From NCBI GenBank assembly GCA_963681505.1, contig OY811977.1:5201223-5265222 (forward strand): a DNA stretch of 64,000 bases, written 5' to 3'. Below the pieces are notes generated by a model. The model saw nothing but the letters and a program-made list of their open reading frames with translations, ran no database searches and was not told the origin of the DNA. Below are positions 37,701 through 48,973 of this stretch, piece by piece (position 1 is the stretch's first letter; every line of letters starts with the position of its first letter). Source of the DNA: Eunapius fragilis (lineage: Eukaryota; Porifera; Demospongiae; Spongillida; Spongillidae). Made by a program: the position numbers and the translations under genes.

Positions 37701-39703
37701 AATCCGAGGAACTATATCACAGTGGTGCCCTCTTGCTAATCTGAGGAACAGTATGATCATGGCATACATGTGTGTCGCATTGCTAATCCGAGGAACTGTA
37801 TCACAGTGGTGCCCTCTTGCCAATCTGAGGAACAGTATGATCATCGCATACATGTGTATCACATTGCTAATCTGAGGAACTGTATCACAGCGGTGCCCTC
37901 TTGTTAATCTGAGGAACAGTATGATCAAGGCATACATGTGTGTCACATTGCTAATCCGAGGAACAGTATCACAGCGGTGCCCTCTTGCTAATCTGAGGAA
38001 CAGTGTGATCATGGCGTACATGTGTATCACGTTGGTAATCTGAGGAACTGTATCACAGCGGTGCCCTCTTGTTAATCTGAGGAACAGTATGATCAAGGCA
38101 TACATGTGTGTCACATTGCTAATCCGAGGAACAGTATCACAGTGGTGTCCTCTTGCTAATCTGAGGAACAGTGTGATCATGTCATACATGTGTATCATAT
38201 TGCTAATCTGAGGAGCAGTATCACAGTGGTGGCCTCTTGCTAATCTAAGGAACTGTATAATCATGGCATACATGTGTATGACATTGCTAATCCGAGGAAT
38301 TGTATCACAGTGGTGCCCTCTTGCTAATCTGAAGAACAGTATGATCATGGCATACATGTGTGTCACATTGCTAATCCGAGGAACAGTATCACAGTGGTGT
38401 CCTCTTGCTAATCTGAGGAACAGTGTGATCATGTCATACATGTGTATCATATTGCTAATCTGAGGAGCAGTATCACAGTAGTGGCCTCTTGCTAATCTGA
38501 GGAACTGTATGATCATGGCATACATGTGTATCGCGTTGCTAATCTGAGGAACAGTATGATCATGGCATACATGTATGTCACATTGGTAATCTGAGGAACT
38601 ATATCACAGTGGTGCCCTCTTGCTAATCTGAGGAACAGTGTGATCATGGCATACATGTGTGTCATGTTGCTAATCCGAGGAACTGTATCACAGTGGTGCC
38701 CTCTTGCCAATCTGAGGAACAGTATGATCATGGCATGCATGTATGTCACATTGGTAATCTGAGGAACTATATCACAGTGGTGCCCTCTTGCTAATCTGAG
38801 GAACAGTATGATCATGGCATACATGTATATCACGTTGCTGATCTGAGGAACAGTATCACAGTGGTGCCCTCTTGCTAATCTGAGGAACAGTGTTATCATG
38901 GCATACATGTGTATCATATTGCTAATCTGAGGAACTGTATCACAGTGGTGCCCTCTTGCCAATCTGAGGAACAGTATGATCATTGCATACATGTGTATCA
39001 CATTGCTAATCCGAGGAACAGTATCACAATGGTGCCCTCTTGCTAATCTAAGGAGCAGTATGATCATGGCATACATGTGTATCACGTTGCTAATCTGAGG
39101 AACAGTATCACAGTGGTGCCCTCTTGCTAATCTGAAGAACAGTGTTATCATGGCATACATGTGTATCATATTGCTAATCTGAGGAACAGTATCACAGTGG
39201 TGGCCTCTTGCTAATTTGAGGAACAGTGTTATCATGGCATACATGTGTATCATATTGCTAATCTGAGGAGCAGTATCACAGTGGTGCCCTCTTGCTAATC
39301 TGAGGAACTGTATGATCATGGCATACATGTATGTCACATTGGTAATTTGAGGAACTATATCACAGTGGTGCCCTCTTGCTAATCTGAGGAACAGTGTGAT
39401 CATGGTATATATGTGTGTCACGTTACTAATCTGAGGAACTGTTTCACAGTGGTGCCCTCTTGCTAATCTGGCAGGCTAGCAAGAGGACACCACTGTGATA
39501 CAGTTCCTCAGATTACCAATGTGATACACATGCATGCCTTGATCACACTGTTCCTCAGATTAGCAATGTGGCACACATGCATGCCATACTGGGTTGTTGG
39601 ATTAGGTTTTAAAAAACTGCATAGTCGTTCCGCATCTTAGTATGCGGAACGGAACGGAACGTTCTGAAAAAGTTCCGTTCCGTTCCGCATATTAGTAACA
39701 CCC
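34799..39703. mobile_element. 4.9-kb satellite-filled palindrome with 9-bp target duplication (Mutator-like)
   Basis: The left end GGATGTTACTAAAATGCGG and right end CCGCATATTAGTAACACCC are inverted repeats. They are flanked by CAACTTTTC (34790-34798) and CAACTGTTC (39704-39712), a 9-bp duplication with one mismatch. The uninterrupted site reads caactgttctatac in cassette C (about 55667). Next come ggaacggaacgttcc blocks and then an 84-bp satellite unit containing two ctgttcctcagattagcaa half-repeats. Orientation flips near 35030, again at the centre near 37229 (gttcctccatggaac) and near 39468, so the arms mirror each other. By length there are roughly 25 units per arm. An unmatched insert of about 150 bp lies at 36922-37072. 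A 9-bp duplication with long TIRs suggests Mutator-like. No transposase. Confidence 0.8.
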
Positions 39704-40091
39704 CAACTGTTCTATACGGAAATGGCTGTTACATGTCGGTGCAACACGTACAGCACAGTGCTTGGTTAGGTCATGACGCATGAAGTCATCGTTTCAATAT
39801 TTCGGGGCGTAGGTCATATTGTCCTACATTGCATGAGCCTTGATGTGTAAAACCAGCACTTCCGGGGGAGGCATTAATTGTACCACATACCATGCCCAAT
39901 GAGGCGCGTATTCCTGGAAGGGTCGAACCACAAGGATCAGCCGTGGACTCTCCCCATTGGACAATTTGTGTTATGTTATTTGTGGTCACCATTGTCCTAT
40001 AGACCTTATTCGACCGCAAATATGAAATATTTTTGTGTGACATGCATGTGACATAATTAGAAAGGCGTCGCCGTTAACGAGATACACGAAT

Positions 40092-40250
40092 ATGTCGGAT
40101 TCATTTAAGCAGCTTGATACGGTGGGAAAGTTACGCTATAAAGAGAAGCTTGGTATGCTAGGGGTAACCACGGACCCATACAGACTTCAAAAGACGTTTG
40201 GCCGGCCCACAAAGTGTTTTCTTCCAGGCATATCACAAGGGCTGCGTTAA
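40092..40250 (+). pseudogene. N-terminal fragment of a repeated transposon-type ORF
   Basis: Reads SFKQLDTVGKLRYKEKLGML then GVTTDPYRLQKTFGRPTKC to a stop at 40248. The LD...RYxEKLxxLG...DPY pattern matches, from memory, the start of a widespread invertebrate repeat-associated protein that often continues into SWIM/YqaJ-like domains. Only the start is present and the rest is missing. Identification is tentative. Confidence 0.35.
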
Positions 40251-40769
40251 TAATGACAGCTCAAACTCCGCAATTGAGGCGCAGAATCTCAACAACCCTA
40301 CACCGTGTTAACATGTTTTATATCTCAATACACCCACCAGACACCACTACACGTGGATCCTGCTTGGCGCTACCGTTGTGCGTTCTATCTTAACACAATA
40401 TGGTTTACAGTAGAAGTCATTAAAATGCCTTGTCTTGATTATGTTATAAATGACAAAAAACGAGGTGAAGGCAAATAAGTCCTATTACACCCACGGTATG
40501 ATAGAGAGCTTATTTATGTCTCTGAGGTTCCTTTTTACCCTTTACACGGAGGGCCAAATCGATTACAAGATTGTTTTCAATACAGGAACGGCAAACTATA
40601 CCCTCGCACCACGCGGATCACCAAATCCATAGAAAAGAACTAGACCAACCTTGCAAGAACGTTTTTGGCCTTGAAAAGTGATCTCTGACAGTTCCTGAAC
40701 TCACTCGCCTTTAGAGAACTTCTTGTCGCGTGATGTAATTGAACCAATATTGGGACGAGCGTGTGACAT

Positions 40770-41116
40770 TTATATAGTATATGAAAAAAAATTAAGAAAA
40801 CAAGTAAATAAAAACATTCTCTACGAGAAAGTTGGTGGGATATAGGATTTGATTATGACATTGGTGGTGTAAAAAGCAAGGAAACAAGGTCTTATCAGAA
40901 GGGAAAATGTCATAGTCCTATATTTAGCACATTTCTAGGGCATGTGTTGTTTGTGTGCTAAATATAGGACTATGACATTTTCCCTTCTGATAAGACCTTG
41001 TTTCCTTGCTTTTTACACCACCAATGTCATAATCAAATCCTATATCCCACCAACTTTCTCGTAGAGAATGTTTTTATTTACCTGTTTTCTTAATTTTTTT
41101 TCATATATTATATAAA
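40770..41116. repeat. Palindromic MITE (ACAAGTAA family), nested copy
   Basis: Nearly complete inverted repeat of about 340 bp centred near 40942. Arms carry aataaaaacattctctacga, ggtgtaaaaagcaaggaaac and tatatttagcaca. Pairing extends past the usual tip into flanking AT-rich DNA. Confidence 0.85.
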
Positions 41117-41539
41117 AGCGAGTCCTCCAGCCGATTCTGAAGCTATTGGTGAAATTTTCATCGCTTAGAAATGTTCCTGTCCTGAGTTATGCGTTGCCAA
41201 GAAGAAGGAGGAGAAGAATAAGAAGACGACCCGCCCCTTGTTCCGAGACTGGGTACGAGGACGGGCAGTACACTCTTGTTCTCAACAACCACGCGGTTCA
41301 GCGACATGAAACAAAAACGAAACTACTCATTTTTGACTTCTAGATCGATTGCTAAAACAAGCTACACGATCCGATCGTCGGGAGTGTTGTTACAGACGGG
41401 TCGCGTTTTTTTAATGACATTCATAGTCGGGGTCAAATCCTTTGATATATTCATATTGCGGTCGAATAAGGTCTATATATTTTACCCCGAGAGACATCAC
41501 AGCCAGTCAATAACTGAGATTTCCATTGATAGCATAGCA

Positions 41540-42427
41540 ATGGTGCTTATCAAGGTCAAGGGAGGCACAGAATGTGGCCGTATTTTCCTCAGCTGCACCG
41601 CTGACGGAGGCAAGGTGGACCTGTTTAACACGGACGACAACTCGGGGCGGCAAAAATGGCACCTGGAGCATACTGGTCAGGGCAGTTATCGCATCATTAT
41701 CAGCGGGGGCGTCCATACAGGTCGGAGGTTCCTTAGCTGCACCGAGGACGGCAGCAAAGTGGACTTGTACACGGTTGACGACGGTTCTGGTCGACAGCGA
41801 TGGATTGTTGACAATTTTGGTGATTACTGTACTATCAGGGTGGCGGGTGGAGTGAAAAATGGCCGCGTTTACCTCAGTTGTACCGCTAATGGTTGTCTCG
41901 TTGACCTATTCACACAGGACGACGCATCTGGCCGCCAGCGATGGGAAATACTCGACCATTCAGTACAACATAACAAGCATTGGTTTCTCAATCCGGTATT
42001 ACCGATGTGCAGGAAACACATGCAAGTCAGAGTAAAGGGCGGAACCTCTGGAGGTCGCATTCTTCTCAGCTGTACCGCTGATCTAGCCAAGGTGGACCTG
42101 TTTACCACGGATGATAACTCGGGACGACAGAAGTGGTATTTGGAGCCTACTGGTTTTGGCAATTATCACATTATTGTTCACAATGGACGATGGTACCTCA
42201 GCTGCACTAGTGACGGTGCCAAAGTTGATCTGTTTTCAACTGATGATGGTTCTGGTCGACAGCGGTGGGTGGTTAATAACCATGGTGACTATGTTACCAT
42301 CGAGATTGCTGGTGGAGTCTTCTCCGGGCGTAAATTCCTAAGCTGCTCAGCTGATGGTGGCATTGTAGATCTGTGGACTGTGGATGATGGATCTGGACGC
42401 CAGCGGTGGGATCTCTTCCCTCACTAA
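41540..42427 (+). CDS. Double beta-trefoil (ricin-like, QxW) lectin-type protein, copy A
   Basis: 295 residues in one exon. Six repeats of about 45 residues follow the pattern GR..LSC.ADG..VDL.T.DD.SGRQ.W. The QxW motifs are at residues 38-40, 86-88, 133-135, 197-199, 241-243 and 288-290. Three repeats make one beta-trefoil, so residues 1-142 and about 161-295 form two, joined by a linker at about 143-160. Ricin-type trefoils usually bind carbohydrates, so a lectin role is inferred and the ligand is unknown. There is no signal peptide or membrane segment. The frame is open further upstream, but that extension comes from the inserted TIR element, while the ATG at 41540 (purine at -3, G at +4) is shared by all three copies. 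It differs from B at about 3 residues. No intron is seen; an upstream noncoding exon is possible (atcacag precedes). Confidence 0.85.
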   Translation: MVLIKVKGGTECGRIFLSCTADGGKVDLFNTDDNSGRQKWHLEHTGQGSYRIIISGGVHTGRRFLSCTEDGSKVDLYTVDDGSGRQRWIVDNFGDYCTIRVAGGVKNGRVYLSCTANGCLVDLFTQDDASGRQRWEILDHSVQHNKHWFLNPVLPMCRKHMQVRVKGGTSGGRILLSCTADLAKVDLFTTDDNSGRQKWYLEPTGFGNYHIIVHNGRWYLSCTSDGAKVDLFSTDDGSGRQRWVVNNHGDYVTIEIAGGVFSGRKFLSCSADGGIVDLWTVDDGSGRQRWDLFPH

Positions 42428-43479
42428 AGCCAATGGGGTAGCTACTACCTAGTTAATCTTGTATCTAGATTTTAGAGAGCTGCATCTATACTATAACAGC
42501 CTTTATAAAATTTGATTCATAGTGCTATACGACGTCATAAGCTACTTGACCTTGAGATACATGTTATTGGGATGGGGGGTGGAAGTTGAAGGGTTGCTGC
42601 GGTGTTTTTTTTTGCTTATATGTTATGGACAAAATAGTTCGTGAATAGCAAACGTATTCGTTTCGTGATCATTTGTACCACATGTGATGTTTTTGTATAG
42701 GCCTTTAGAGAGCACTTATTTCAACAATACCAAATTAAGCAACACTACATGTAGGTAATTCCTAAACAAAAAGCTATGATAGCAGTCACCATATATGTGT
42801 GCATTCTCGTGTTAATAAACATGTTTTGTTGTGCCGTAACCTTTTTAGTCTTGTCCCCAGACCCAATATTCAACGCGAGAATGTGTACATCTCTTTATAA
42901 TATTAAACCGACGCACGAGAGTCGGCGTATTTGCCATACCTTTCATTGCATCCTATGAGTTCCTGTGGAGACTGAATGGTGTCATGCACGGGCGTCCCCT
43001 AACGGTATACCCCACGTCCTCTGTTTCAAAATTGGTACCTAGGTCTACCACAAGTGCCCTGGCCTACCACAAGTGCGCCCAGGCCACCTATTTCTGTTAT
43101 CCATATTGTACCTTTTTTTTTTTCCTGTTTCTGCATTTGGATAAGGATTGCCTGGATGTCATAAATTTGTATTAATGCATGTACTCAATTGATAAATTCA
43201 GGTCCAAGTTAGGTTCAGTGTGTCCCCTGAATTCTTTTTTTTTTTTTTTTTTGGTCAGGGTAGCCGCCACACCAGCCCACAGTTCCATGGATTGGCAAGG
43301 TAGACACACCATCCCACAGTCCCATGGCTTGGCACGCCATCCCACACTTCCATGGCTTGCATGGCAACTAGGATGCCACATATGCCCACAGTTCCAAGTG
43401 CTTGTACTGATGTCGGTACGAGTGACTTCGCACACCTATAAATGGAATCAGTGCCATGAGCAATCACTTTAACCGACCG

Positions 43480-44270
43480 GTTTTTTTTTATTTTAAAAAC
43501 CTCATACAACCGGTTTTTTCAAAATTAACAGATTTCAAGCCTTAGTGTGTAAAAAGAAATAACCGGTCGGTTGAGATTGTTCGTTTTAAAATTGCCTGTT
43601 TAACAATTATTTATCGATTATTTATGCATAAAAGTTAAACCAGCACAACCTCGGGCTTTGCCACATGGCAAGAAAGATGGTCCGCGGCGTACCCTTAAGA
43701 ATGTCGCGGATCCTCTTGTTGCTAGTGTCCAGCAAAATCACCCTTCTGGATAGTTTTTCGAGTTTTCAATTTTCCGTGAACTCCAAAGAGTTTCTAGCAA
43801 ATGTTCCTTACGCATCCAAAAATGGGCTATCCATCATAAAGTTATAGGGACTGAATTTCTAATTAGCCATACATTTCAATGCGAGTGCTACTCTTCTTTT
43901 GCTTGTTCTATAAAATTTGATATAGTATCATATAGGGGTAATTTTACTGGACACTGTTCCAAATATAATAAAGTTACTGTAAGTATCACCATGCATGAGA
44001 TGAACAACGAAGAGATGAATCTCTCCGTTGTTCGCTTTCGTCCGCTTATTGTTTTCTCACGCCCCGCATTATTGATAGATGTAAGACGGACGTGACGCCA
44101 CTTGCAACTCCTCAATAAAATATCAATCGGTCGGTTGTGGTTGCTTAATATTTGAACAACCGGTTGAAGCGGTTATTAAGCTGAAATAGAACCAGTTGAG
44201 GCGGTTATTTAATTCTCGCGATCGGTTAACCCTCGGTTAACCGGCACAACCGGTTTCAAGTCTTAGCACA
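43480..44270. mobile_element. AACCGGTT-rich MITE/foldback in cassette A
   Basis: Inserted between gtgccatgag and cacacacatttc relative to cassette C. The right end reads ccggcacaaccggtttcaag followed by tctta. Several AACCGGTT and AACCGNNGGTT words occur near both ends. The body is the inverted partner of 45551-46303. The left end is complex, with a second tttcaagcctta terminus near 43527. Confidence 0.6.
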
Positions 44271-44608
44271 CACATTTCTTTTTCGGCTTAGCATTTCTGG
44301 CCTCAAAGACAGGCCTGGGACACACACTCAGGTAGTGTTCTTGCATAATGCACTTTAGCTTCTGTACTTTGTTAGCCATACTGCTGTATATCCTGTACAA
44401 CTGATTAAAATTGTTACAGCTTCTGTGCCCTGTTCCCCCATCAGTTGATCATGGCTGGAGCTTGGCTGCACTAAACTTGGCAGCAAATTCATATTATTAT
44501 CACAGCATGGACACTGAGTGCTGGCCGCTATGTAGTCAGCGATGCAATTTGTACATACAACTGCATTGCGGTGCAACACAAGTGGCATCTGTTCACACAT
44601 TTGGCACA
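44266..44608 (-). pseudogene. RING-like zinc-finger fragment, cassette A
   Basis: The minus strand reads MCQMCEQMPLVLHRNAVVC then TNCIADYIAASTQCPCC. The CxxC, H, CxxC and CPxC spacing resembles a compact RING or zinc-binding fold, which in E3 ligases recruits E2 enzymes. The downstream part (GEQGTEAV) loses frame relative to copy C because of a 4-nt difference near 44418. An upstream frame (LLDHINTIAPPKVVKGATVS) abuts but is one base out of phase in both copies. Probably a transposon-borne or host gene remnant. Confidence 0.45.
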
Positions 44609-45550
44609 TAAGTAATTCTATTACTGAAAGTACTTGTGTATTGGCTAACTGTGGCTCCCTTCACAACCTTTGGTGGTGCAATAGTGTTGATGTGATCAAG
44701 CAAGGCATTTGGTGTGATACGTACCTTGTTGTCTGTCCCTTACAAGTGGAGCCAGCTTTTGGTGTATGGTTTCCTGTGTCATAGCGCATGCATATAATTA
44801 TAAGTGTAAGTACATGTATACAAACTTGGTCAATGATTGTCACATTATGTGAATAGGTTTACCTTGCAGGTATCTGGGACAATGTTGTAGCCAGTTGTAT
44901 ATAGCTTTACCATATACCTGAATGCAATAGTTTTTTACTGCTGCTTCTTGTACTCGGCACATTGCATGCTTTTCAGGGAAACAGCATTGTCATTGGGAAA
45001 CAACAGTGTCATTAGTGTCATTGCTTATGCCTATTGCAAAGCATGTCAAACGCTCCATTGAAAAGGCAGCACGGGTGTATTTTGTTTGCAACTCTCGTTT
45101 TCCACTCTTAATATATTAAACAGTTTATGACCGCGTACTTTATAGAACTTCTGAACTTGACATTGCGTGTTTTCCATTGCCGTCGTGTATCAAATTTATA
45201 CATGTGGGCGTACCGCACGTGCATTTCGCATTATTCATTAGATACATGGTCCCCGAGTAACCGCAGTGGCGTCCGCATGGGGGCATTTGGGGCAGATGCT
45301 TTATGGCGCCCCACCTCACACGCACACTCACAAGCACACGCACACAATCCTAACTATGAGCGCGCATACCCAAATAAAAATAATCATAATAATATTCAAG
45401 TCCCATGCTACCTGTCTATTGTATGGCAGGCTTACCCTGACTTTGATGCGAGCTAACGCACGGGCACTCCAGTCCTGTCTCGAGCAGGATCATCTGTGGA
45501 AGATCCGTAGAACTTATTGTATATTAGTCCTTTTGTTTGTAATTCAAGTA

Positions 45551-46303
45551 AGGCTTGAAACCGGTTGTGCCGGTTAACCGACGGTTAACCGATCGCGGAG
45601 AATAAAATAACCGCCTCAACTGGTTCTAATAACCGCTTCAACCGGTTGTTCAAATATTAAGCAACCACAACCGACCGGTTGATATTTTATTGAGGAGTTG
45701 CACGTCCGTCTTACATCAATCAATAATGCGGGGCGTGAGAAAACAATAAGCGGACGAAAGTGAACAACGGAGAGATTAACCTCTTCGTTGTTCATCTCAT
45801 GCATGGTGATACTTACAGTAACTTTATTATATTTGGAACAGCTAGTGTCCAGCAAAATTACCCCTATATGATACTATATCAAATTTTACAGGACAAGCAA
45901 AAGAAAAGTAACGCTCGCATTGAAATGTATGGTTAATTAGAAATTCAGTGCCCTATAACTTTATGATGGATAGCCCATTTTTGGATGCGTAAGGATCATT
46001 TGCTAGAAACTCTTTGGAGTTCACGGAAAATTCAAAAAATTGAAAACTTGAAAAACAATCCAGAAGGGTGATTTTGCTGAACACTAGCAACAAGGGATCC
46101 GCGGCATTCTTAAGGGTACGCCACGGACCATCTTTCTTGCCATGTGGCAAAGCCCGAGGTTGTGCTGGTTTAAATTTTATGCATAAATAATCGATAAACC
46201 GGCAATAACCGGTTATTTTAAAAAGAACAATCTCAACCGACCGGTTATTATTTTTAATTTTAAGAACCTCTTACAACCGGTTTCAGGTTTCAAGCCTTAG
46301 TGT
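45551..46303. mobile_element. AACCGGTT-rich MITE/foldback near cassette B
   Basis: The left end taaggcttgaaaccggttgt and right end acaaccggtttcaggtttca, followed by agcctta, are inverted. It is an inverted partner of 43550-44270, so these two elements enclose the 44.27-45.55 kb segment as a large hairpin. Many AACCGGTT words. Confidence 0.65.
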
Positions 46304-47254
46304 GTGCTCATGGCACTGATTCCATTTATAGGTGTGCGAAGTCACTCGTACCGACATCAGTACAAGCACTTGGAACTGTGGGCATATGTGGCATCCTAGT
46401 TGCCATGCAAGCCATGGAAGTGTGGAATGGTGTGCCAAGCCATGGGACTGTGGGATGGTGTGTCTATACCTTGCCAATCCATGGAACTGTGGGCTGCATG
46501 GTGTGGCGGCCACCTTGACAATAATTCAGGGGACACACTGCATGAACCTAACTTGGACCTGAATTTATCAATTGAGTACATGCATTAATACAAATTTATG
46601 ACATCCAGGCAATCCTTATCCAAATGCAGGAAAAGGAAAAAAAAAAGTATAATATGGATAACGGAAATAGGTGGCCTGGGCGCACTTGTGGTAGGCCAGG
46701 GCACTTGTGGGTACCAATTTTGAAACAGAGGACGTGGGGTATACCGTTAGGGGACGCCCTTGCATGACACCATTCAGTCTCCACAGGAACTCACAGGATG
46801 GAATGAAAGGTATGGCAAATACGCCGACTCTCGAGCGTCAGTTTAATATTATAAAGAGAATACCGGCTGCTTCGCCCCCAGCTTGATGTACACATTCTCG
46901 CGTCGAATATTGGATCTGGGGACAAGACTAAAAAGGTTACGGCACAACAAAACATGTTTATTAACACAAGAATGCACCCATTTATGGTGACTGCTATCAT
47001 AGCTTTTTGTTTAGGAATTACCTACATGTAGTGTTACTTAATTTGGTATTGTTGAAATAAGTGCTCTCTAAATAGTCTCGTACCCAGACCCACATCGCAG
47101 CTGCGGATGGAATACATCACCGCCTACGCGAGTAGTGGGTCTGGTGTCCTCCTGTACAAATTTCTGTCCAGTTGCGCCGGAATGTTGTAGCGACCAATCA
47201 GATTTGAGGTATGCGCTAATTGCATATTCTAGTTATCAATCGAAGTTATCGGTT

Positions 47255-47500
47255 ATGGCGGCAAGGCTAGAGATGGATGATGTACTGGTAATACGTGCGA
47301 TTCAGTCGGCGAGTGAACGTATGGGGTATGCCAAAGTTAGTTCCGAGTCATCGAAGACGTGGTACGTGGTCGGGACACGTTCATAAGCTTACCAACAGGT
47401 TACGGCGTTCTGATCTGCTATGGGCAGAGATACGTACGAAGCAAGCCCCTCACAATCGCGCCAAAAAGGCAACGAGCGAGAAACGATGTCACGGCCGATC
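47255..47500 (+). pseudogene. RecQ-like helicase 5' fragment
   Basis: Starts MAARLEMDDVLVIRAIQSAS then ERMGYAKV. After a frame change the sequence from 47341 reads FRVIEDVVRGRDTFISLPTG then YGVLICYG. RecQ-family helicases have this order, ending in motif I, LPTGxGKSxCY. Here the GK(S/T) of the Walker A loop is replaced by G-V-L, so ATP binding would be lost. The rest of the helicase is absent. Interpreted as a captured and decayed fragment. Confidence 0.5.
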
Positions 47501-47718
47501 CTCATCAGCCAACTCGTGAGTCCAGCGACTCTGACGCATGCAAGAAGAAGTTCAAGAGGCGCGAGAGGACCCACCACTCCAGGTCGCAGGAGAGCAGCTT
47601 CCTCAACGCCCCCTTCTGCCTTCACTACCATGTCCCTACTCCTCGAGGCACGAAGTCAAGAGGGGTAAGCATGCCCACTTTGATAAACTTCCCTCTAGCT
47701 CCCATAGACGATCCGTCC

Positions 47719-48117
47719 TCACTCCGCGTTTGACTGAGATACCCAGTAAAAAGGTTGATGGAGTGCTTGATTCCTTGGCAGAGTGGTCAGGTTAAATTTG
47801 TGACAGAAGGCGTAGTACTTCCTGATCCCTGCCCTGTTGGTGGCACTGGACGTTGAAGGGGCCACAGCTCTGTGGAGGAGGTGTCTCAGGCAACCTTCTA
47901 GAGCTCTGCCAGCTCTTGAGGCACTGGTGTGGGCAGTTGCCTCCGAACCAGGCCCCATCCAAGTAAGCCCCATAACCACAGGTGCCTAAATTGGAACCAT
48001 TCTGAATGCAGATTTTAGGTCTAACTTGGCCATCATGGCTCCTTTTTCAAATCTGCTAAGGAGCCCCACCACATCGTCAATTGTGGAGTAATGGACAGCT
48101 AGTGAAATTAGGTTGTG
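47719..48117 (-). pseudogene. DIRS/Ngaro-type retroelement fragments (RT and tyrosine recombinase)
   Basis: 48117-47986 on the minus strand reads YSTIDDVVGLLSRFEKGAMM then AKLDLKSAFRMVPI, matching the first reverse-transcriptase motif of DIRS-like retrotransposons (the D of AKxDLKxAFR is a metal ligand). About 100 nt on, the frame at 47979-47719 includes APSTSSATNRAGIRKYYAFC, like the N-terminal SAM-like domain of their tyrosine recombinases. The rest of RT and RNase H is missing, so the piece is internally deleted. Confidence 0.5.
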
Positions 48118-48973
48118 TGCAGTGAAAGGAAAGTGAGGTCGGTTGTATGGTATGTGTAATGAAAGGAAAGAGAGGTCGGTTGTAGGGTGTGTGTAGTGAA
48201 AGGAAAGAGAGGTCCATGGACACACCGCCAGGAGTTGCAGGCCTTGTCAGGATGATCTTTCGGTTGCTGGAGCTCACGTAGTCCCAGGCAAGGGAGCAGC
48301 CATTGGCGGGGTGCTCCCCACCGCAGCCTGTGACCCATGACTTGTGATGCAGCATAGCTTACATTTACCTTGACCGGAGTAGCTTCGCTTATGAGAGATG
48401 ATTCAAAAAGCTGGCGTTTAGGATCGGGTGATACCAAGGTTAAGCGCACTGATAATCGCTTCCTTAATAGGGGAAGATATTGTACGAGGTCAAGAAATGT
48501 AGTTGTTTGATAATTAAAGCTTTAACATATTCTTGCGGAAGATAATATTATTCATACATGACGTTGAATGTAAGTATTATGTAATCGCTAGACAGAAATT
48601 TGTACAGGAGGTCACCAGACCCACTACTCGCGTAGCGGTGATGTAATCCATCCGCAGCTGCGATGTGGGTCTGGGTACGAGACTACTCTCTAAAGGCCTA
48701 TACAAAAACGTCACATGTGGTACAAATGATCACGAAACGAATACGTTTGCTATTCACGAACGATAGAAATTAGTTTGTCCATAACATATAAGCAAAAAAA
48801 AACACCGTAGCAACCCTTCAACTTCCACCCCCCATCCCAATAACATGTATCTCAAGGTCAAGTAGCTTATGACACGTTATGAATCAAATTTCATAAAGGC
48901 TGTTATAGTATAGATGCTGTAAAATCTAGATACAAACTCAAAGTTTAACTAGCTAGTAGCTACCCCATTGGCT

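Larger units (their letters stand above)
40002..41473. mobile_element. 1.5-kb TIR element with TATA target duplication
   Basis: The left end GACCTTATTCGACCGCAA and right end TTGCGGTCGAATAAGGTC are inverted. They are flanked by TATA at 39998-40001 and 41474-41477. Cassettes B (about 49915) and C (about 55973) have the uninterrupted gtcctatatatttta. It carries a short coding relic, a palindromic MITE and a segment (41140-41240) related to 54850-54960. Confidence 0.8.
39704..44870 (+). repeat. Lectin cassette A
   Basis: Segmental duplication unit with shared 5' flank (cacttccgggggaggcatta), lectin-like gene, 3' flank (gtttcgtgatcatttgtacc, then ccagacccaatatt, then tggcttggcac) and a minus-strand RING-like fragment. 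Compared with C it is interrupted by the TATA-flanked element and by an AACCGGTT MITE near 43.5-44.27 kb. Confidence 0.75.
47073..48685. mobile_element. 1.6-kb Mutator-like TIR element carrying gene fragments
   Basis: Inverted ends of about 97 bp begin TAGTCTCGTACCCAGACCCA and include the phrase cgcagctgcggatgga. They are flanked by a perfect 9-bp duplication CTCTCTAAA (47064-47072 and 48686-48694). Cassettes A (42704-42712) and C (57242-57250) hold the single uninterrupted site as tttagagag. The 9-bp duplication plus long TIRs fit Mutator-like elements. The interior has helicase-like and DIRS-like fragments but no MULE transposase, as in cargo-carrying non-autonomous elements. Confidence 0.8.

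Noticed and set aside
35082..39421. Long open frames of up to about 300 codons with a 28-residue repeat (ARGHHCDTVPQISN...)
   Set aside because: They are read-through of the 84-bp satellite (84 = 3 x 28). They occur in both orientations with no proper start, splice or domain evidence.
41276..41539. N-terminal extension of lectin copy A
   Set aside because: Most of it lies inside the inserted TIR element and is absent from B and C; the shared ATG at 41540 is the simpler start.
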